DNA from: an uncultured Clostridia bacterium
GTDB lineage: Bacteria > Bacillota > Clostridia > Lachnospirales > Lachnospiraceae
DNA length: 64,000 nucleotides
Assembly (NCBI GenBank): GCA_947643415.1
Contig: CANRWA010000007.1
Coordinates: 37,975-101,974 of the forward strand
Direction of reading: 5' to 3'
Of this stretch, positions 52,493-62,657 are shown piece by piece. The notes under the pieces were generated by a model that searched no databases, was not told the origin of the DNA, and saw nothing but the letters and a program-made list of their open reading frames with translations. Each line of letters begins with the position of its first letter. Within the stretch, counting starts at the first letter, position 1. The translations under genes and the position numbers were made by a program.

Positions 52493-53434
52493 ATGGAATT
52501 TCAACATGTATCCGTTCTTCTGGAGGAAACCGTAGAAGCACTTCAGATTAAGCCAGATGGTATTTATGTAGACGGAACACTCGGCGGTGCCGGACATGCC
52601 CGGCAGATATGCCAGCGTTTGAATGATAAAGGCCGTTTTGTTGGAATCGATCAGGATGAAGAGGCGGTTGCTGTCTCTACAGAGCGTTTAAAGGAGTATG
52701 GAGAGAAAGTCAGCATTATAAAAAGTAACTATGCACAGATGAAACAGGTGTTGCAGGACCTGGGAATTGAAAAGGTAGATGGTATTTTACTGGACTTGGG
52801 GGTATCCTCCTATCAACTGGATAATGCCGAAAGAGGATTTTCCTATATGGCAGATGCTCCGCTGGATATGAGGATGGACAAGGATCAGACAGTTAGTGCA
52901 AAGGATATCGTAAATACATATCCGGAGGCTGAGCTTGCACGAATCATAAGAGAATATGGGGAAGAGAGGTATGCCAGAAATATTGCCAGGAATATCGTGA
53001 AAACACGAGAGAGCAGAAGCATTGAGACCACCTTTCAGCTGGTGGATATTATTCGGGGTTCTATGCCGGCGAAGGCGAGGAATGGGAAAGGCCATCCAGC
53101 GAAGAGGACATTTCAGGCAATCCGCATTGAGTGTAATCATGAGTTGGAGGTACTTCGGGAAGCGCTGGATGATATGGTGGATCTGCTGAATGATCAGGGA
53201 CGGTTATGCATTATCACATTTCATTCCCTGGAGGACAGGATTGTTAAGGTCAGTTATCGGAGAAATGAGAATCCCTGTACCTGTCCGCCAGACTTTCCAG
53301 TATGTGTCTGTGGTAAGAGATCAAAAGGAAAAGTAATCACGAAAAAACCGATGCTGCCATCGGAGAGGGAACAAGAGGAAAATTCAAGGTCCCAGAGTGC
53401 CAAACTGAGGGTGTTTGAACGGATTGATACATAA
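52493..53434 (+). CDS. rsmH: 16S rRNA (cytosine(1402)-N(4))-methyltransferase
   Basis: SAM-dependent methyltransferase acting on C1402 of 16S rRNA. The 313-residue product has [28 protein letters not shown] (SAM binding), [43 protein letters not shown], the helical insert [38 protein letters not shown], and [15 protein letters not shown]. Ribosome site AAAGGAGAGGAA. Second gene of the dcw cluster, as in most bacteria. Confidence 0.97.
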   Translation: MEFQHVSVLLEETVEALQIKPDGIYVDGTLGGAGHARQICQRLNDKGRFVGIDQDEEAVAVSTERLKEYGEKVSIIKSNYAQMKQVLQDLGIEKVDGILLDLGVSSYQLDNAERGFSYMADAPLDMRMDKDQTVSAKDIVNTYPEAELARIIREYGEERYARNIARNIVKTRESRSIETTFQLVDIIRGSMPAKARNGKGHPAKRTFQAIRIECNHELEVLREALDDMVDLLNDQGRLCIITFHSLEDRIVKVSYRRNENPCTCPPDFPVCVCGKRSKGKVITKKPMLPSEREQEENSRSQSAKLRVFERIDT

Positions 53435-53470
53435 GATAGCGCATAAAGATCAGTAGATGGAGGAAAAAGC

Positions 53471-53932
53471 ATGGCGAGACAGACGACACCGTATGTATAT
53501 GGAAATACGGTGAGGAAAGCTGATCCGCGTCCGTATTACAACAATGAGGAAGAGATACGGAGAAGACAGCAGCAGAGAAGACAGCAAAAGAAAAAAAGAC
53601 AGCCGAAGCCTCGTGTGGATAAGATCTCGGTGTTTTTGACATGCATTACATTTGCTACAGTTATGGCAGTTGGGATTTATTATATTCAATTACAATTTCA
53701 GTCTACCTATCTGAACAAAAGTGTGATAAACTTAGAGAGTGAGATCGTGGAACTGGAGAAGGAAAATAAAGCGGCATTGACGGAGTTAGAGAGTTTCATG
53801 GATCTGGATGCAGTTTATAAGAAAGCAACAAAGGAACTGGGAATGAAGAAGGCGACAAAGGATCAGATCTATACCTATGAAAGCCGGAAGAGTACACAGA
53901 TCCGCCAGCACGGCAGTATACCGGCAGAGTAG
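53471..53932 (+). CDS. FtsL-like cell division protein
   Basis: A 153-residue bitopic protein. It has a basic cytoplasmic N-terminus rich in Arg/Gln/Lys (RRRQQQRRQQKKKRQPKPR), one membrane helix at about 53-72 (VFLTCITFATVMAVGIYYIQL), then a coiled coil (VINLESEIVELEKENKAALTELESFMDLDAVYKKATKELGM) ending in the YKKATKELGM motif of FtsL. Its place between rsmH and the PBP gene is the classic ftsL position. It should join FtsB and FtsQ in the divisome. The call rests on topology and position, since FtsL diverges quickly. Confidence 0.85.
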   Translation: MARQTTPYVYGNTVRKADPRPYYNNEEEIRRRQQQRRQQKKKRQPKPRVDKISVFLTCITFATVMAVGIYYIQLQFQSTYLNKSVINLESEIVELEKENKAALTELESFMDLDAVYKKATKELGMKKATKDQIYTYESRKSTQIRQHGSIPAE

Positions 53933-53953
53933 TTCTTAATTTGGAGGGTACCT

Positions 53954-55795
53954 ATGGCGGCACAGAGACGCAGACCGATGGGGCGGAGGGCATACAGAAA
54001 GAAACGGAAGAAAGGGAAGAAGATTTTTACAAGAGGGATGAGAGTTACCCTCTTCCTCTTTTATGTTATATTTCTGATAGGATTTCTGGCCCTTATGATA
54101 AAGGTCTACATGATAAACAGAAATGACGGGGACCGATATAAAAAAGCAGCGTTATCCCAGCAGGCATATACGAATAAAGTTCTCGGGTATCAGAGGGGTT
54201 CCATCAAGGACCGGAATAATACGACTATGGCGATCAGCCTGCGCAAGTACAATCTGGTGCTGGAACCACGGACACTGAACACGGATGAGGAGATAAAGGA
54301 AGCCACCCTGAAGGCAGTGGCAGAGCATTTTGCTGCAGACCAGCAGCAGCTCAGGGATGCGGTGAAGAACAAACCAGATTCCATGTATGAGCGCTTTGAT
54401 GGCCTGAAGGAACTGGATGCGGATAAGGTAGAAAGCTTTCAGGAGAAGATGAATGAGAAAGATTCCAAGATCAAGGGAGTCTGGTTTGAAGAAACATATG
54501 TGAGGAATTATCCATTGGGAAGCGTGGGCTGTAATCTGATCGGTTTTATGTCTTCCGAAAACGCAGGAAATTATGGTGTGGAAGAGAGCTATAATGCCGA
54601 ACTGTGCGGTACGGCAGGAAGAGAGTATGGATATTTTGGGGCAGACCTGAAACTGGAACGCACTGTGAAACCGGCGAAGAATGGTAATACGGTTGTTCTT
54701 ACCATTGATGCCAATGCACAGCAGATCGTGGAACAGCAGATTGCCAAATTTCAAAAGAATGGAGTAGGGGCAAAACGAGTGGCAGTTATGATCTCCAATG
54801 TGAAAAACGGAGAGGTCCTCGCTATGGCTTCAGATTCCACCTTTGACCTGAATGACCCAAGGAATCTGGGAGGAATGTATACTGAGGCACAGATTGCTGC
54901 GATGTCAGAGGAAGAGCAGGTGGAAAACCGTCTGAATATGTGGGCGAACTTCTGTATTGGCTCGGCTTATGAACCAGGTTCTACTTTTAAACCTTTTACC
55001 ATAGCTGCAGCACTGGACGAAAACCTTGTTAATGAAAAGTCTTCCTTTGCCTGCAAAGGGGTCGTACAGGTGGCAGACCGCGAGATTCATTGCAATGGTA
55101 ATCATGGGACCGTGGATCTGCGCCACAGTCTTACGCAATCGTGCAACTCTGCGCTGATGGCCATCAGTAAGAAGCTGGGGAGAGAAAATTTTTACAAGTA
55201 CAATCAGTTATACGGATTCGGACAGAAAACAGGTATTGATCTGCCGGGAGAGTCTGCAGGACTGATCCATTCCCAGGAAAACCTGAATCCCGTGGAACTT
55301 GCCACCAGTGGGTTTGGACAGACACAGGCAGTGACTATGGTACAGATGGTGGGAGCTTTTTCAGCACTCATAAATGACGGCAATTATTATCAGCCCCATG
55401 TTGTAAAGGAGATTCAGAATAGTGAGGGAGAGGTGATCGAGACAGTTGCCCCTGCCATGATAAAGAAGATCGTATCCGAGAACACAAGCAAGAAGATACG
55501 GAGTTTCCTAAAATCGACAGTAGAGGACGGGACTGCATCACCGGCAAAGGTAAAAGGATATTCCATTGGAGGGAAGACTGGTACGGCAGAGAAAAAGGGG
55601 CGCAACAAGAAAGAGTATCTGGTATCTTTTATTGGCTGTACACCAGCCGATGATCCAGAGATTGCAATTTATGTCATTGTGGATGAGCCCAATGTGGCAG
55701 ACCAGGCGCACAGCACCTTTGCCACAGAGTTCGCTTCCCAGATCATGAAAAAAGTTTTGCCATTTCTCGGCCAGTATAAAGCAAAAGATTCATAA
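53954..55795 (+). CDS. Class B penicillin-binding protein (FtsI/PBP2-like transpeptidase), first of two
   Basis: Septal peptidoglycan transpeptidase of 613 residues. It has a basic cytoplasmic tail, a membrane helix at about 30-53, a PBP dimer (pedestal) region, and the transpeptidase domain with the three active-site motifs: STFK in EPGSTFKPFTI (nucleophile Ser), SCN in TQSCNSALM, and KTGT in GGKTGTAEKKG. There is no PASTA domain. In Clostridia this dcw slot often holds two tandem class B PBPs, one for division and one (SpoVD) for the spore cortex; which is which cannot be told from sequence. It follows ftsL by 21 nt. Confidence 0.93.
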   Translation: MAAQRRRPMGRRAYRKKRKKGKKIFTRGMRVTLFLFYVIFLIGFLALMIKVYMINRNDGDRYKKAALSQQAYTNKVLGYQRGSIKDRNNTTMAISLRKYNLVLEPRTLNTDEEIKEATLKAVAEHFAADQQQLRDAVKNKPDSMYERFDGLKELDADKVESFQEKMNEKDSKIKGVWFEETYVRNYPLGSVGCNLIGFMSSENAGNYGVEESYNAELCGTAGREYGYFGADLKLERTVKPAKNGNTVVLTIDANAQQIVEQQIAKFQKNGVGAKRVAVMISNVKNGEVLAMASDSTFDLNDPRNLGGMYTEAQIAAMSEEEQVENRLNMWANFCIGSAYEPGSTFKPFTIAAALDENLVNEKSSFACKGVVQVADREIHCNGNHGTVDLRHSLTQSCNSALMAISKKLGRENFYKYNQLYGFGQKTGIDLPGESAGLIHSQENLNPVELATSGFGQTQAVTMVQMVGAFSALINDGNYYQPHVVKEIQNSEGEVIETVAPAMIKKIVSENTSKKIRSFLKSTVEDGTASPAKVKGYSIGGKTGTAEKKGRNKKEYLVSFIGCTPADDPEIAIYVIVDEPNVADQAHSTFATEFASQIMKKVLPFLGQYKAKDS

Positions 55796-55845
55796 CTTTC
55801 AGAAAAAGCTAATAGATTATAAAGATGATTTTTCTGAGGTGGAAT

Positions 55846-57567
55846 ATGTGGAGCAGACACAAGACATACCAAAGACAAAATATGTTTTTGGTATTTTTTG
55901 TTTTCGGTCTGGTACTTGTCTGTATCTTTACCAGGCTCGGATATCTTATGATGTACCGCGCAGATTATTATGGTGTGAGGGCAAAGGAACTGCATGAAAG
56001 AGAACGAAAGATCAAGGCTGAACGAGGTAAGATCCTGGACCGAAATGGGAACCTCCTTGCGGGCAACCGTTCTGTATCCACTATCTCTGTGATCCACAGT
56101 CAGATGAAAGAACCGGAAAAAGTGATCAGCGTATTATCAAAAGAGCTGGGAATGTCAGAGGAAGTGATCCGAAAAAAAGTGGAGAAAGTGTCCTCTCGTG
56201 AGAAAGTCAAATCCAATGTTGACAAGGAAACATCCGATAGAATACGTAACTGCAAATTGGCGGGAGTGACCGTTGATGAAGATTATAAAAGGGAGTATAA
56301 ATATGATTCCCTTGCCTCCAAGGTGCTTGGTTTTACCGGGGGGGACAATCAGGGGATCATCGGCCTGGAAGTGACATATGAGGATTACCTGAAAGGGCAG
56401 GATGGTTCCATCCTTACTATGACAACAGCATTTGGAACTGAGATTGAGAATGGAGCGGAAGAGAGGGTAGAGCCGATACCGGGATGGACTCTGAATACCA
56501 GCCTGGACCTGACGATTATGGAATATGTGGACCAGGTGGCAGAGACTCTTCTTAAAAAGAAAAATGCCAAGAGCGTGGAGATCATTGTGATGAATCCGAA
56601 AAATGGAGAGATCTATGCCATGACTAGTGTGCCGGAATTCAATCTGAACGATCCTTATACACTCTTAGAAGAAAGTACAGGTCTGACAGATAAGCAGAAA
56701 AACGAAAAACTGAATGCTATGTGGAGAAATGGCTGTGTGTCAGATACTTATGAGCCTGGCTCTACTTTTAAAATTCTGACAACAGCCGCCGCTTTGGAAA
56801 AAGGGGTGGTGAAGATGACAGACCGTTTTCAGTGCCCGGGATATAAGATGGTAGAGGACAGAAGGATACGCTGCCACAAGACAACAGGCCATGGAAGTGA
56901 GAGTTTTCTGGATGGGATCAAAAATTCCTGTAATCCGGTATTTATAGAAGTTGGCGCCCGCGTGGGTGTGAAATCATTTTTTGAGGAACTGAGTATCTTT
57001 GGTGCCCTGAAAAAGACAGGGATCGATGTGCCGGGAGAGGCAGTGACCATAATGCACAAAGAAGAAAACGTAGAGGCGGTGGAATTGGCGACTATTTCCT
57101 TTGGGCAGTCTTTCCAGCTTTCCCCCATACGTCTCCTGACCTGTGCGGCTTCCATCATTAACGGGGGTAAGAGCATTACCCCACATTTTGGTGTGAGTGT
57201 GAAAAGTGCAGATGGCACGATGATGAAACGGTTCTCTTATCCTGAAGGGGATACAGTGGTGACAAAAGAAACCTCAGATCTTGTCAGGGAAGCATTGGGA
57301 AAGGTTGTGTCAGAAGGGACGGGGAAGAATGCAGGAGTGAAAGGATATACAGTGGGGGCGAAAACGGGTACCAGCCAGAAGCTTCCCCGGGGCAATGGCA
57401 AATATATTGCATCGACTATTGGATTTGCGCCAGTAGAGGATCCGCAAGTGATCGCCCTTGTCCGTATTGATGAGCCGGAGGGCCTGTATTATGGCGGAAC
57501 TGTGGCGGCGCCAGGGATCTCTACGCTATACACCAATGTCCTTCCTTATTTGCTGGATAAGGAATAA
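55846..57567 (+). CDS. Class B penicillin-binding protein, second of two (SpoVD/FtsI-like)
   Basis: 573 residues. It has a membrane helix at about 14-33 (FLVFFVFGLVLVCIFTRLGYL), pedestal region with RGKILDRNGNLLA and GIIGLEVTYEDYL, and the transpeptidase domain with STFK in EPGSTFKILTT, SCN in IKNSCNPVF and KTGT in GAKTGTSQKL. No C-terminal PASTA repeats, unlike B. subtilis SpoVD. ATG 55846 follows GAGGTGGAAT; the reading from 55825 lacks a site. It is distinct from the neighbouring PBP, so they probably have separate tasks in division and sporulation. Confidence 0.92.
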   Translation: MWSRHKTYQRQNMFLVFFVFGLVLVCIFTRLGYLMMYRADYYGVRAKELHERERKIKAERGKILDRNGNLLAGNRSVSTISVIHSQMKEPEKVISVLSKELGMSEEVIRKKVEKVSSREKVKSNVDKETSDRIRNCKLAGVTVDEDYKREYKYDSLASKVLGFTGGDNQGIIGLEVTYEDYLKGQDGSILTMTTAFGTEIENGAEERVEPIPGWTLNTSLDLTIMEYVDQVAETLLKKKNAKSVEIIVMNPKNGEIYAMTSVPEFNLNDPYTLLEESTGLTDKQKNEKLNAMWRNGCVSDTYEPGSTFKILTTAAALEKGVVKMTDRFQCPGYKMVEDRRIRCHKTTGHGSESFLDGIKNSCNPVFIEVGARVGVKSFFEELSIFGALKKTGIDVPGEAVTIMHKEENVEAVELATISFGQSFQLSPIRLLTCAASIINGGKSITPHFGVSVKSADGTMMKRFSYPEGDTVVTKETSDLVREALGKVVSEGTGKNAGVKGYTVGAKTGTSQKLPRGNGKYIASTIGFAPVEDPQVIALVRIDEPEGLYYGGTVAAPGISTLYTNVLPYLLDKE

Positions 57568-57648
57568 ATGCTTGCGACAAAGCCCGTAATGGTATAAAAT
57601 AGACACGTGCGTGAACGTACTCAATAAGATAAGAAGAGGTGCAAAATT

Positions 57649-58623
57649 ATGAATTTAAATCTGAATTTGGATCTGAGTGTGCTGATGCCAGTGATCATAT
57701 CCTTTCTGGTGAGTGTTGTATTGTGTCCGGTGATCATTCCCTTTCTGCGCAGGCTGAAATTTGGGCAGACAGTCAGGGATGAGGGACCGGAATCCCATTT
57801 AAAGAAAAATGGCACCCCTACCATGGGCGGGCTTGTCATTCTTGCCAGTATACTGATCACATCACTGATCTATGTGGCGAAGTATCCAGATATCATTCCT
57901 GTGTTATTTATGACACTTGGATTCGGACTGATCGGGTTTCTGGATGATTACATCAAGGTTGTTATGAAACGGTCGCTTGGACTTACAGCATTGCAGAAGA
58001 TGGCACTTCAGTTTATCGTGACAGTAGTGTTTATAATATATTATTTCAAAGTTGCCGGGCTGGACGCTTACATCCTGATCCCTTTTATGAATGCTGGCTT
58101 TACTATGCCGACATGGCTCTTTGTGGTCTTTGTCTTTATCGTGGTTCTGGGAACGGTAAATGGAGTGAACTTTACGGATGGGCTGGATGGGCTGGCATCA
58201 GGCGTTACAGCCATTGTGGCTACCTTCTTTACCATAGCTTCACTGATCATGAAACCGGGTATGACTCCGATCACAGGTGCTGTAGTAGGGGCATTGTTAG
58301 GATTCCTTTTGTTTAATACGTATCCGGCGCGAGTATTTATGGGAGATACGGGGTCCCTTGCATTAGGGGGATTTGTGGCATCAATAGCACTGATGCTCCA
58401 TATGCCGTTATTCATTGTTATTGTCGGTCTGGTCTATCTGGTGGAAGTGATCTCCGTGATCCTTCAGGTTGGATATTTTAAGCTGACCCATGGGAAGAGG
58501 ATCTTTAAAATGGCACCAATCCACCACCACTTTGAGCTTTGCGGGTATTCGGAGACACAGGTGGTAGCTGCTTTTAGCGTGATCACGGCACTGCTCTGCC
58601 TGGTTGGCGTGATGGCATTATAA
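57649..58623 (+). CDS. mraY: Phospho-N-acetylmuramoyl-pentapeptide transferase
   Basis: Membrane enzyme making lipid I from UDP-MurNAc-pentapeptide and undecaprenyl phosphate. The 324-residue product has about ten hydrophobic helices and the family motifs HLKKNGTPTMGGL, FLDDYIKVV (Mg-binding Asp pair), NGVNFTDGLDGLASGV, FMGDTGSLALGG and the histidine loop KMAPIHHHFELCGYSE. AGAAGAGGTG precedes the ATG. Its place before murD is normal for the cluster. Confidence 0.97.
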   Translation: MNLNLNLDLSVLMPVIISFLVSVVLCPVIIPFLRRLKFGQTVRDEGPESHLKKNGTPTMGGLVILASILITSLIYVAKYPDIIPVLFMTLGFGLIGFLDDYIKVVMKRSLGLTALQKMALQFIVTVVFIIYYFKVAGLDAYILIPFMNAGFTMPTWLFVVFVFIVVLGTVNGVNFTDGLDGLASGVTAIVATFFTIASLIMKPGMTPITGAVVGALLGFLLFNTYPARVFMGDTGSLALGGFVASIALMLHMPLFIVIVGLVYLVEVISVILQVGYFKLTHGKRIFKMAPIHHHFELCGYSETQVVAAFSVITALLCLVGVMAL

Positions 58624-58693
58624 CTGGGGAATTCCCCATTGCGGGGGCACTATGGAAAAGCGGTATTTTCGAGAATGGAGGTTTCAGAAGAAA

Positions 58694-60022
58694 ATGGATC
58701 TGCAAGGGAAAAAAACAATAGTTGTGGGACTTGGAAAGAGCGGCATGGCAGCATATGAACTGCTGAAGAAAATGGGGGCACAGGTGTGCCTGTATGATGG
58801 GAAAGAGGACCTTGATATCTCTGGGTATGATGTGCCAGTCTATCTCGGAACCTTTCCGGAAGATGTGTTAAAGCAGCTTGACTGTGCGGTATTCAGTCCC
58901 GGTGTGCCGTTGACGATACCGGTGGCAGAAGCATTAAGGGCACAGGGAATTCCCATCATCGGTGAGATAGAACTTGCTTATCTGTATGAGAGGGGCAGTG
59001 TAATCGGCATTACAGGAACGAATGGCAAGACGACGACGACGACACTGGTGGGCGAGATCATGAGTGATTTTAATGATCAGACCTTTGTTGTGGGGAATAT
59101 TGGAAATCCATATACAAAAGAGGTATTGAAAAGTACAGGGCAGTCTATAACGGTGGCAGAGATCAGCAGTTTCCAGTTGGAGACAGTGGACACTTTCTGC
59201 CCCAAGGTCAGTGCGATTCTCAATATCACCCCGGATCATCTGAACCGTCATGGAACAATGGAGAATTACATTGATGCTAAGTTTGATATAACGAAGAACC
59301 AGACAAAAGAAGAATTGTGTGTGTTGAACTATGAGGACGAGGTGCTCCGCCGCCGGGCACAAGAGCTGCCATGCAGAGTGGCATTTTTCAGCAGTAAGAG
59401 AGTCCTTGCAGAGGGATTATACCAGGATAAGGACAAAAATATCGTGGATGGGGCCACAGGAAAGGTTCTTATGAATATGTCAGAAAGCAATATTCCGGGC
59501 GACCACAATTGTGAGAACATTATGGCAGCCATCCTGATGACAAGGGAAATGGGAGTGCCAGTGGAGCAGATCCTTCATACCGTGAGAAATTTTCAGGCAG
59601 TGGAGCACAGGGTAGAATTTGTCAAAACGGTAAATGATGTGGATTACTATAACGATTCCAAAGGAACCAATCCGGATGCAGCCATCAAGGGGATTCAGTC
59701 AATGGGCAGACCGACCATATTGATCGGCGGCGGCTATGATAAGGGTGCAGAATTTGATGCCTGGATCAAGGCTTTTGATGGGAAAGTAAAACAGCTCCTG
59801 CTCTTAGGTGAGACGGCAGGGAAGATTGCCGGGACGGCAGAACGGCTTGGTTTCCACCATCACGAATATGTGGATTCCCTGGAAGAGGCTGTGAGAAGGG
59901 CAGCAGAGCTGGCAGATCGCGGGGATGCGGTTTTATTGTCCCCGGCATGCGCCAGTTGGGATATGTTTGATTCTTATGAGCAGAGGGGGAATCTGTTCAA
60001 AGAGTATGTAAGAAACTTATGA
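58694..60022 (+). CDS. murD: UDP-N-acetylmuramoylalanine--D-glutamate ligase
   Basis: Cytosolic Mur ligase adding D-Glu to UDP-MurNAc-L-Ala. The 442-residue product has IVVGLGKSGMAAYELL (UDP domain), VFSPGVPLTIP, P-loop GITGTNGKTTTTTLVGEI, VAEISSFQLETVDTF, ILNITPDHLNRHGTMENYIDAK, DYYNDSKGTNPDAAIKG, ILIGGGYDKGAEF and LLSPACASWDMFDSYEQRGNLF. ATG 58694 fits family N-termini (MDLQGKKTIVV) with GGAGG somewhat far upstream; ATG 58652 is an alternative that would add 14 residues. It is followed by the ftsW-type gene. Confidence 0.96.
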   Translation: MDLQGKKTIVVGLGKSGMAAYELLKKMGAQVCLYDGKEDLDISGYDVPVYLGTFPEDVLKQLDCAVFSPGVPLTIPVAEALRAQGIPIIGEIELAYLYERGSVIGITGTNGKTTTTTLVGEIMSDFNDQTFVVGNIGNPYTKEVLKSTGQSITVAEISSFQLETVDTFCPKVSAILNITPDHLNRHGTMENYIDAKFDITKNQTKEELCVLNYEDEVLRRRAQELPCRVAFFSSKRVLAEGLYQDKDKNIVDGATGKVLMNMSESNIPGDHNCENIMAAILMTREMGVPVEQILHTVRNFQAVEHRVEFVKTVNDVDYYNDSKGTNPDAAIKGIQSMGRPTILIGGGYDKGAEFDAWIKAFDGKVKQLLLLGETAGKIAGTAERLGFHHHEYVDSLEEAVRRAAELADRGDAVLLSPACASWDMFDSYEQRGNLFKEYVRNL

Positions 60023-60109
60023 ATGGATATTGATAGGGAATGAACAGCAGAGATCAGAAGAAGGGACAGAAATTGAAAGTAAGACAGATCATTATCAGGA
60101 GGGAAAGCT

Positions 60110-61246
60110 GTGGCAGGAAGAAATGAAAAAAAGAATAATATGGCACAGAGCACCTTTGATTATAGTCTGTTGCTGATTACATTATGCCTGGTTGGATTTG
60201 GCCTGCTGATGATCTTCAGCTCCAGCTCATATACCTCTCAGGTAAAGTATGGGGATTCTGCCTATTTCCTTAAGAAACAGGCAGTGGGGGTGGCAGCCGG
60301 GATCGTGGCGATGCTGGTGGTGAGCCGGTTTCATTATAAACTGTATCTCAAGCAGCTCCCCTTAATCCGGATCAGGCTGATCACATTTTTGTATTTTGTA
60401 GCGGCGACAATGCAGGTTCTGGTTCTTTTCATCGGTGCAGACCTGAATGGTGCCAAGCGCTGGCTCTATATCGGCCCCTTATCGATCCAGCCTTCTGAGC
60501 TCACAAAGATCGTGGTAATACTGGTGACGGCTTATTTTATCCAGAAAAGGCCAAAGGAGATGAGCTCTATTACAGGTGTTATCCGGGTGTTCCTTCCGGT
60601 AGGGGCGCTGGCCATATTGGTTGCCCTGGAAAACCTGAGTACAGCTATCGTCGTATTTGTCATCACCTTTGGCATGTGTTTTATATCAGCAAGGAAAAAG
60701 AAACTGTATGTTCTGGTAGGTCTTATCGGGGTGGCTGTTATTGCTATTTATGTTATATTTGGTGCTTCTTACCGTTCCGGGCGATTTGATATCTGGCTGA
60801 ATGTGGAGACCCATGCAAAGGGATACCAGATCTTACAGGGACTGTATGCCATTGCTTCAGGCGGGCTTTTTGGGACCGGGCTGGGTGAGAGCATGCAGAA
60901 ACTAGCCTATATCCCAGAGGCGCAGAATGATATGATCTTTGCGATAATCTGTGAGGAGCTGGGGCTTGTAGGAGCAGGTATCGTGATAATCATGTTTATC
61001 TTCCTTCTGTGGCGGGTTCTGAATACCGCAATGACGTCACCAGATCTCTTTTCTTCTCTGATCTGCAGTGGGGTCATGATACATATAGCAGCTCAGGTTG
61101 TCATCAATATTGCGGTTGTTACGAACTCTATGCCGGCTACGGGCATCCCTCTTCCCTTTATCAGCTACGGAGGTACGTCTGTCATGATACTGATGGCAGA
61201 GATGGGGCTTGTACTGGGCATTTCTTCAAAATGTAAAAGCACATGA
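60110..61246 (+). CDS. ftsW: SEDS-family peptidoglycan glycosyltransferase (FtsW/SpoVE)
   Basis: Polymerises lipid II together with a class B PBP at the septum or spore cortex. The 378-residue product has ten hydrophobic helices with [109 protein letters not shown] (catalytic Asp region) and [20 protein letters not shown]. The start is GTG 60110 behind AGGAGGG. FtsW and SpoVE cannot be separated by sequence here; position after murD suits either. Confidence 0.94.
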   Translation: MAGRNEKKNNMAQSTFDYSLLLITLCLVGFGLLMIFSSSSYTSQVKYGDSAYFLKKQAVGVAAGIVAMLVVSRFHYKLYLKQLPLIRIRLITFLYFVAATMQVLVLFIGADLNGAKRWLYIGPLSIQPSELTKIVVILVTAYFIQKRPKEMSSITGVIRVFLPVGALAILVALENLSTAIVVFVITFGMCFISARKKKLYVLVGLIGVAVIAIYVIFGASYRSGRFDIWLNVETHAKGYQILQGLYAIASGGLFGTGLGESMQKLAYIPEAQNDMIFAIICEELGLVGAGIVIIMFIFLLWRVLNTAMTSPDLFSSLICSGVMIHIAAQVVINIAVVTNSMPATGIPLPFISYGGTSVMILMAEMGLVLGISSKCKST

Positions 61247-61297
61247 TCTGGCTGGTCACATACAATATACATGAGAATATAGTTGTATGGTGAGTAA

Positions 61298-62548
61298 ATG
61301 GCGATTGAAGTCTGCGGCGGCAGCCGTGTGCAGGGCTCTTTGCGGGTACAAGGCTCAAAGAATGCGGTTCTTCCCATTATGGCAGCAGCAGTTTTGTGCC
61401 AGGGAGAGACAGTGATCACAAATTGCCCGGATATTACAGATGTACATGCGATGTCAGAAGTAATCCGCAGAATAGGCGGTCAGGTTGCTTATGAGAAAAA
61501 TTGTCTGGTCATTGACAGCAGTGCTGTGGGCACTGGAGTGATAGAGGAGGAGAAAGTAAAGGAAATCCGTGCTTCTATTTTATTTTTGGGAAGCCTTCTG
61601 GCACGGTTCTCTAAAGTTAAGATACATTATCCCGGCGGCTGTTCCATCGGCAGCCGGCCCATTGACTATCATCTGCAGGGCTTTGCCCGGATGGGGGTCG
61701 AAACTTCTGAATGTGGGGAATATATTTGTTGTGAGGCGAAAGACGGGCTCTGTGGCACAGAAGTGAGTTTCCCATTCCCAAGTGTAGGTGCCACAGAGAA
61801 TATTATTCTGGCAGCAGTTCTGGCAAAGGGAATAACGAAGATCAGGAATGCAGCAAGAGAGCCGGAGATCAGGGAACTTTGTGGTTTTCTGCGGAAGATG
61901 GGGGCGAAGATACAGGGAGAAGGCACTTCTTCTATTGTCATCCAGGGTGTTGCCAGATTATATCCGGTGCAGTGGAAGCTTGGTACAGACCGGATCGCAC
62001 TGCTGACATGGAGCATGTTGACAGCAGGATGTGGCGGGGATGTGTTTCTCGGAACAGATCTATGGTTTTCAAAGGCAGAAATAGAGATACTCTCTGCCAT
62101 GGGCTGCCATATCTGGCATAATTCTGCCGGGGTCAGGATCAGCCAGCAAAGTGTGCCAAGACCCATTTCTTATCTCTGTACCAGACCATATCCCGGATTC
62201 CCCACGGATGGGCAGTCACTCCTGATGGCGGCATTGTGTAAGGGAAGTGGTGTGAGCCTGCTGGAAGAAGGGATCTTCGAGAACCGTTTTAAAATGATCC
62301 GTCAGTTAAAGAAGATGGGGGCCAATATTGACGCAGTAAGTAACCGTGCCTGTATCACAGGTGTTACAAGGCTGCATGCGGCGGATGTTGAGGCAGATGA
62401 CCTGAGAAGCGGGGCAGGACTCCTTATTGCCGCTGCCATGGCAGAAGGGGTCAGCAGGGTATCTGGGGAACAGTTTATTGACCGCGGTTATGAAATGGCG
62501 GAAGACCAGATGCGTACTCTTGGAATCCGGGCGGGGAGATCTGCTTAG
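61298..62548 (+). CDS. murA: UDP-N-acetylglucosamine 1-carboxyvinyltransferase
   Basis: Transfers enolpyruvate from PEP to UDP-GlcNAc, first committed step of peptidoglycan synthesis. The 416-residue inside-out barrel begins VCGGSRVQGSLRVQGSKNAVLPIMAA. The active-site loop is HYPGGCSIGSRPIDYHL with the fosfomycin-target Cys. Also seen are PSVGATENIILAAVLAKG, GTDRIALLTW, PYPGFPTDGQSLLMAALC and FIDRGYEM. It sits where murG is normally found between ftsW and ftsQ. Its TAG stop uses the TA target plus the first base of a 34-bp palindrome. Confidence 0.95.
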   Translation: MAIEVCGGSRVQGSLRVQGSKNAVLPIMAAAVLCQGETVITNCPDITDVHAMSEVIRRIGGQVAYEKNCLVIDSSAVGTGVIEEEKVKEIRASILFLGSLLARFSKVKIHYPGGCSIGSRPIDYHLQGFARMGVETSECGEYICCEAKDGLCGTEVSFPFPSVGATENIILAAVLAKGITKIRNAAREPEIRELCGFLRKMGAKIQGEGTSSIVIQGVARLYPVQWKLGTDRIALLTWSMLTAGCGGDVFLGTDLWFSKAEIEILSAMGCHIWHNSAGVRISQQSVPRPISYLCTRPYPGFPTDGQSLLMAALCKGSGVSLLEEGIFENRFKMIRQLKKMGANIDAVSNRACITGVTRLHAADVEADDLRSGAGLLIAAAMAEGVSRVSGEQFIDRGYEMAEDQMRTLGIRAGRSA

Positions 62549-62581
62549 CTCAATGGCGGGTTCAAATTGGCACCGCTGAGT
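62548..62581. repeat. 34-bp TA palindrome between murA and ftsQ (inverted orientation)
   Basis: gctcaatggcgggttcaaat followed by tggcaccgctgagt, with TA at 62546-62547 and 62582-62583. The core is reversed relative to the aspS copies. The murA stop codon TAG spans the left junction. Confidence 0.85.
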
Positions 62582-62657
62582 TAGTAAACAGTTCCTGAAT
62601 CTGAGATTTCATGTACCGGTTCCGGTTGAACTGTGCGGATAGAAAGGAAAAAACAGG

